Below, piece after piece: positions 61,646 through 64,000 of a stretch of 64,000 nucleotides of DNA; within the stretch, counting starts at the first letter, position 1; every line of letters starts with the position of its first letter. Under the pieces are notes generated by a model. The model worked only from the letters and a program-made list of their open reading frames with translations, searched no databases and was not told where the DNA came from. Source of the DNA: an uncultured Christensenella sp. (GTDB taxonomy: Bacteria; Bacillota; Clostridia; Christensenellales; UBA3700). The DNA lies in the NCBI GenBank assembly GCA_910583995.1, contig CAJTYW010000005.1, forward strand, positions 1 to 64,000. Direction: 5' to 3'. The position numbers were made by a program, and so were the translations under genes.

Positions 61646-61695
61646 TTGACAAAAAGTGTAAATAATGTTAGTATACTAACAGTTAGTGTGCTAAC
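61646..61695 (+). promoter_or_regulatory. promoter overlapped by a tandem operator
   Basis: TTGACA (61646-61651), 17-nt spacer, TAGTAT (61669-61674). Two palindromes lie over and just after the -10: GTTAGTATACTAAC (61667-61680) and GTTAGTGTGCTAAC (61682-61695), 1 bp apart. This looks like a repressor site of MarR type; the regulator is not in the window. Confidence 0.75.
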
Positions 61696-61717
61696 AATTT
61701 TTATTTGTAGGTGGCGT

Positions 61718-61891
61718 ATGTTGTTGGAAATTTATTATTCTATTATCAGTATCAATGGAGATTATGCTTATTGTATGAGCGATAACGGCAGTTATACAAA
61801 TATAGCTTTAGCATTACTTCCCGATGATATAAACGAAGGGGATAGGATTAGATTTTACAATTTTACTTATGAAAAAGTAGATAATGATTAA
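61718..61891 (+). CDS. DUF3006-like small protein
   Basis: 57 residues. The pattern I-N-G-D-Y-A-x-C, then NIALALLPDDINEGDRIRF fits DUF3006 (short beta-rich proteins of unknown role). The ATG at 61718 has AGGTGG upstream; an in-frame ATG-like extension to 61646 would start within the -35 box, so it is rejected. Expression is likely repressed through the two operators at 61667-61695. Confidence 0.7.
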   Translation: MLLEIYYSIISINGDYAYCMSDNGSYTNIALALLPDDINEGDRIRFYNFTYEKVDND

Positions 61892-62215
61892 GATTTAAAG
61901 CTTGCTATTTTATAATGATTATATTTATATAAAAAATAACATTATTAATATAATTAAAAATTTAAAGTAAAATCGACAAAGAAATGGTAAAAAATATTTA
62001 AAAATTCGTCCTAAATGGCTATAAATTTGTGTATAATAAATAGAAAAGGCTATATTTTATAAAAAATGTGTAAATATTATAAAAAAAGTGTGGTAAAAAT
62101 TTCCATTATATGATAAAATAAAGTTTAGAATGAAATTTATAGTAAAAAAATTGTAGTGTTTTACTAAGTCTAGTATATATTGACTAAAGACTTTCAGTCT
62201 TTTATGGAGGCAAAA
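61892..62215. other. intergenic region upstream of ftsH
   Basis: AT-rich. The only signals noticed are a candidate ftsH promoter (TTGTAG, 17 nt, TATATA at 62151-62179) and a hairpin AAAGACT-TTC-AGTCTTT at 62186-62202 that would form the 5' end of the transcript just before the ribosome site. Confidence 0.5.
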
Positions 62216-64000
62216 TTGAACAAAAAAAGTGGAAAAATTATAAAAGCGGTTTTGATAATAGCTTTAATAGTGACATTGATAGTACTTACGGCGTCATTAT
62301 TATCCAGTCAGAACAAGCCTGACGAAATCAATTATGTTGGGGAGCTAACATCAAAAATTTTAAGTGGTGAAATTGCAGAGTTATATCACGTAGGAACAAA
62401 TAATGTTAGAATTTTGTATACAAATTCTAAAATTGATGCTAAAAACTTCCCAAAAAGATATGATGCAGTGGCGTATAGTACAGGAAGGACGGCATTTTTT
62501 GAACTAGGTAAAGAAATAGTCGGACTGCAAAATGTGATTGGAAAAATTAAAGCAGACAATCCAGACATAACACCAGCACAAATTAAAGAAATTTTGTATA
62601 AAGATTATCCTGAATATGCTCAAATTATCCCAGGAGACGGCACAACTTTTGATGTTGAAAAGTTTTCAAAAACTCAAGTTAAGTTTAGGGGCGATGATTT
62701 AAACAGCGATAATTCAAGTTGGGTATCATTGATTTTCCCAATTGTGGCTACAGTTGTAATGGGTATTTTGTTGTTTATTATGTTCCGCCAAATGGCAGGT
62801 TCTAACGGCAAAGCAATGAATTTTGGCAAAAACAAAGCAAAACTTATGTCTAATGTTAAGGTAAGATTTACAGATGTTGCCGGTGCGGAAGAAGAAAAAG
62901 AAGAATTGCAAGAAGTTGTTGAATTTCTTAAAAACCCTAAAAAGTTTAGTGAACTTGGTGCAAGAATACCAAAAGGTGTATTATTGGTAGGACCTCCAGG
63001 AACAGGTAAAACTTTGTTTGCAAAAGCAGTTGCAGGCGAAGCAGGAGTGCCTTTCTTTAGTATGTCAGGTTCTGACTTTGTGGAAATGTTTGTTGGTACA
63101 GGTGCTGCAAGAGTGCGTGATTTGTTTGCAGAAGCGGAAAAGAATATGCCTTGTATAGTATTTATCGATGAGATTGATGCTGTAGGTAGACAAAGAGGTG
63201 CAGGTCTTGGTGGCGGTAACGACGAAAGAGAGCAAACATTAAACCAATTGCTTGTTCAAATGGATGGTTTTGAGAAGAATGAAGGTATTATCATTATGGC
63301 TGCAACAAACAGAGCGGACGTACTTGACCCAGCTTTGTTAAGACCAGGCAGATTTGACAGACAAATTTATGTAAATATTCCTGACGTTAAAGGCAGAGAA
63401 GAAATATTTAAAGTTCACAGCCGTAACAAACCATTAGGTCCAGATGTAAGCTTTAAAGTTTTAGCAAGAATGACAAGTGGTTTCAGTGGTGCTGATATTG
63501 AAAATCTTTTAAATGAAGCAGCTATTTTGGCAGCAAGGGCTAACAGAAGAGTGATTATTATGGAAGATATTTTAGAAGGTATCAACAAAGTAATTGCAGG
63601 TCCACAAAAGAAATCAAGAACAATTACCGAAACAGATAAGAGAATTACTGCATATCACGAAGCAGGTCACGCAATCATTGCAAGAGTATTGCCAGGTTGT
63701 GACGAAGTACAAGAAGTTAGTATTGTACCGCGTGGTATGGCAGCAGGTTATACTTTGACAAGACCAGTAAATGACGATAGTCACGTTACTAAAAACAAGC
63801 TAAACGATATGATTAGTATGATGCTTGGTGGTAGAGCTGCAGAGCAAATAGTAATTCACGATATTTCAACAGGTGCATCAAACGATATTGAGCGTGCAAG
63901 CGGCATTGCAAGAAAGATGGTTACCGAATGGGGTATGAGCGATAGACTTGGCAATATGTTCCTTGGTGGTTCGGGAGAAGTATTCCTTGGTAGAGATTAT
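62216..64000 (+). CDS. ftsH: ATP-dependent zinc metalloprotease FtsH (3' end beyond window)
   Basis: 595 residues are visible; the gene runs off the right edge. An N-terminal membrane helix (about 10-30), an extracytoplasmic domain (about 30-175), a second helix (about 177-198), then the AAA domain: Walker A VGPPGTGKT, pore motif in MSGSDFVEMFVGTGAARVRDL, Walker B IVFIDEIDAVG, and the second region of homology ATNRADVLDPALLRPGRFDR. The zinc site is YHEAGHA. It degrades misassembled membrane proteins and regulators. The start is TTG at 62216, 5 nt after GGAGG; no ATG is available in the right place. Confidence 0.96.
   Translation, partial: MNKKSGKIIKAVLIIALIVTLIVLTASLLSSQNKPDEINYVGELTSKILSGEIAELYHVGTNNVRILYTNSKIDAKNFPKRYDAVAYSTGRTAFFELGKEIVGLQNVIGKIKADNPDITPAQIKEILYKDYPEYAQIIPGDGTTFDVEKFSKTQVKFRGDDLNSDNSSWVSLIFPIVATVVMGILLFIMFRQMAGSNGKAMNFGKNKAKLMSNVKVRFTDVAGAEEEKEELQEVVEFLKNPKKFSELGARIPKGVLLVGPPGTGKTLFAKAVAGEAGVPFFSMSGSDFVEMFVGTGAARVRDLFAEAEKNMPCIVFIDEIDAVGRQRGAGLGGGNDEREQTLNQLLVQMDGFEKNEGIIIMAATNRADVLDPALLRPGRFDRQIYVNIPDVKGREEIFKVHSRNKPLGPDVSFKVLARMTSGFSGADIENLLNEAAILAARANRRVIIMEDILEGINKVIAGPQKKSRTITETDKRITAYHEAGHAIIARVLPGCDEVQEVSIVPRGMAAGYTLTRPVNDDSHVTKNKLNDMISMMLGGRAAEQIVIHDISTGASNDIERASGIARKMVTEWGMSDRLGNMFLGGSGEVFLGRDY

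Overview
This window is the replication-origin region of a very AT-rich, endospore-lineage Firmicute, most likely an uncultured gut-type member of the Clostridia. The evidence is the classic origin gene set (rpmH, rnpA, yidD, yidC, jag, mnmE, mnmG, rsmG, parB, dnaN, dnaA, recF, gyrB, gyrA), the sporulation genes yabP, yabQ and a yyaC-like gene, good AGGAGG-type ribosome sites, sigma-A promoters with 17-bp spacers, and standard codon use. Species-level assignment is not possible from the sequence alone.

Layout. Positions 1-17452 (left arm) carry only minus-strand genes: a MacB/FtsX-type ABC exporter, an esterase, a broken-up DUF2589-like pair, two DUF3592 membrane paralogues, an nfeD-flotillin operon, a graveyard of polymorphic-toxin and immunity modules (9.5-11.5 kb), a five-tRNA cluster (fMet, Met, Glu, Val, Glu), a Ppx/GppA phosphatase, yabP-yabQ, and a nucleosidase gene followed by a TIR-methyltransferase fusion. 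Positions 17453-21425 hold no gene: this is the inferred origin, with a DnaA-box cluster at its left end, four exact parS sites plus two variants, and an abrupt change of strand composition near 20.34-20.46 kb. To the right, most genes are on the plus strand (rpmH to parB, recF, cvpA, fabG-like, rplI, upp, gyrB, gyrA, pheA, a radical SAM gene, ftsH). Four minus-strand blocks run head-on to the inferred rightward fork: dnaA-dnaN-methyltransferase, the yyaC-like gene, a glycoside-degradation operon (GH36, symporter, GH38-like), and plsY with a 1326-residue membrane protein plus lepB, DUF951 and an esterase.

How the parts fit. The dnaA-dnaN pair is inverted and lies about 15 kb from the rpmH side, and its intergenic region carries a second DnaA-box cluster, so DnaA-binding DNA sits in two places. 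ParB is present without ParA, but its parS sites are concentrated in the origin gap. dnaA, recF and the gene at 60084 appear to be leaderless: their -10 boxes end exactly 6 nt before the ATG. A short word close to CAAAAATCGGTATTAAT recurs in at least eleven intergenic places, and a hairpin-rich element at 111-277 has a decayed inverted copy inside the origin gap.

The strongest candidates for undescribed biology are the TIR-methyltransferase beside an SAH/MTA nucleosidase (15240-17452), the giant internally repeated single-pass membrane protein co-transcribed with plsY (52312-56946), the GPH-type symporter with a long coiled-coil tail (40862-43510), and the offset between DnaA boxes and the composition switch in the origin region.
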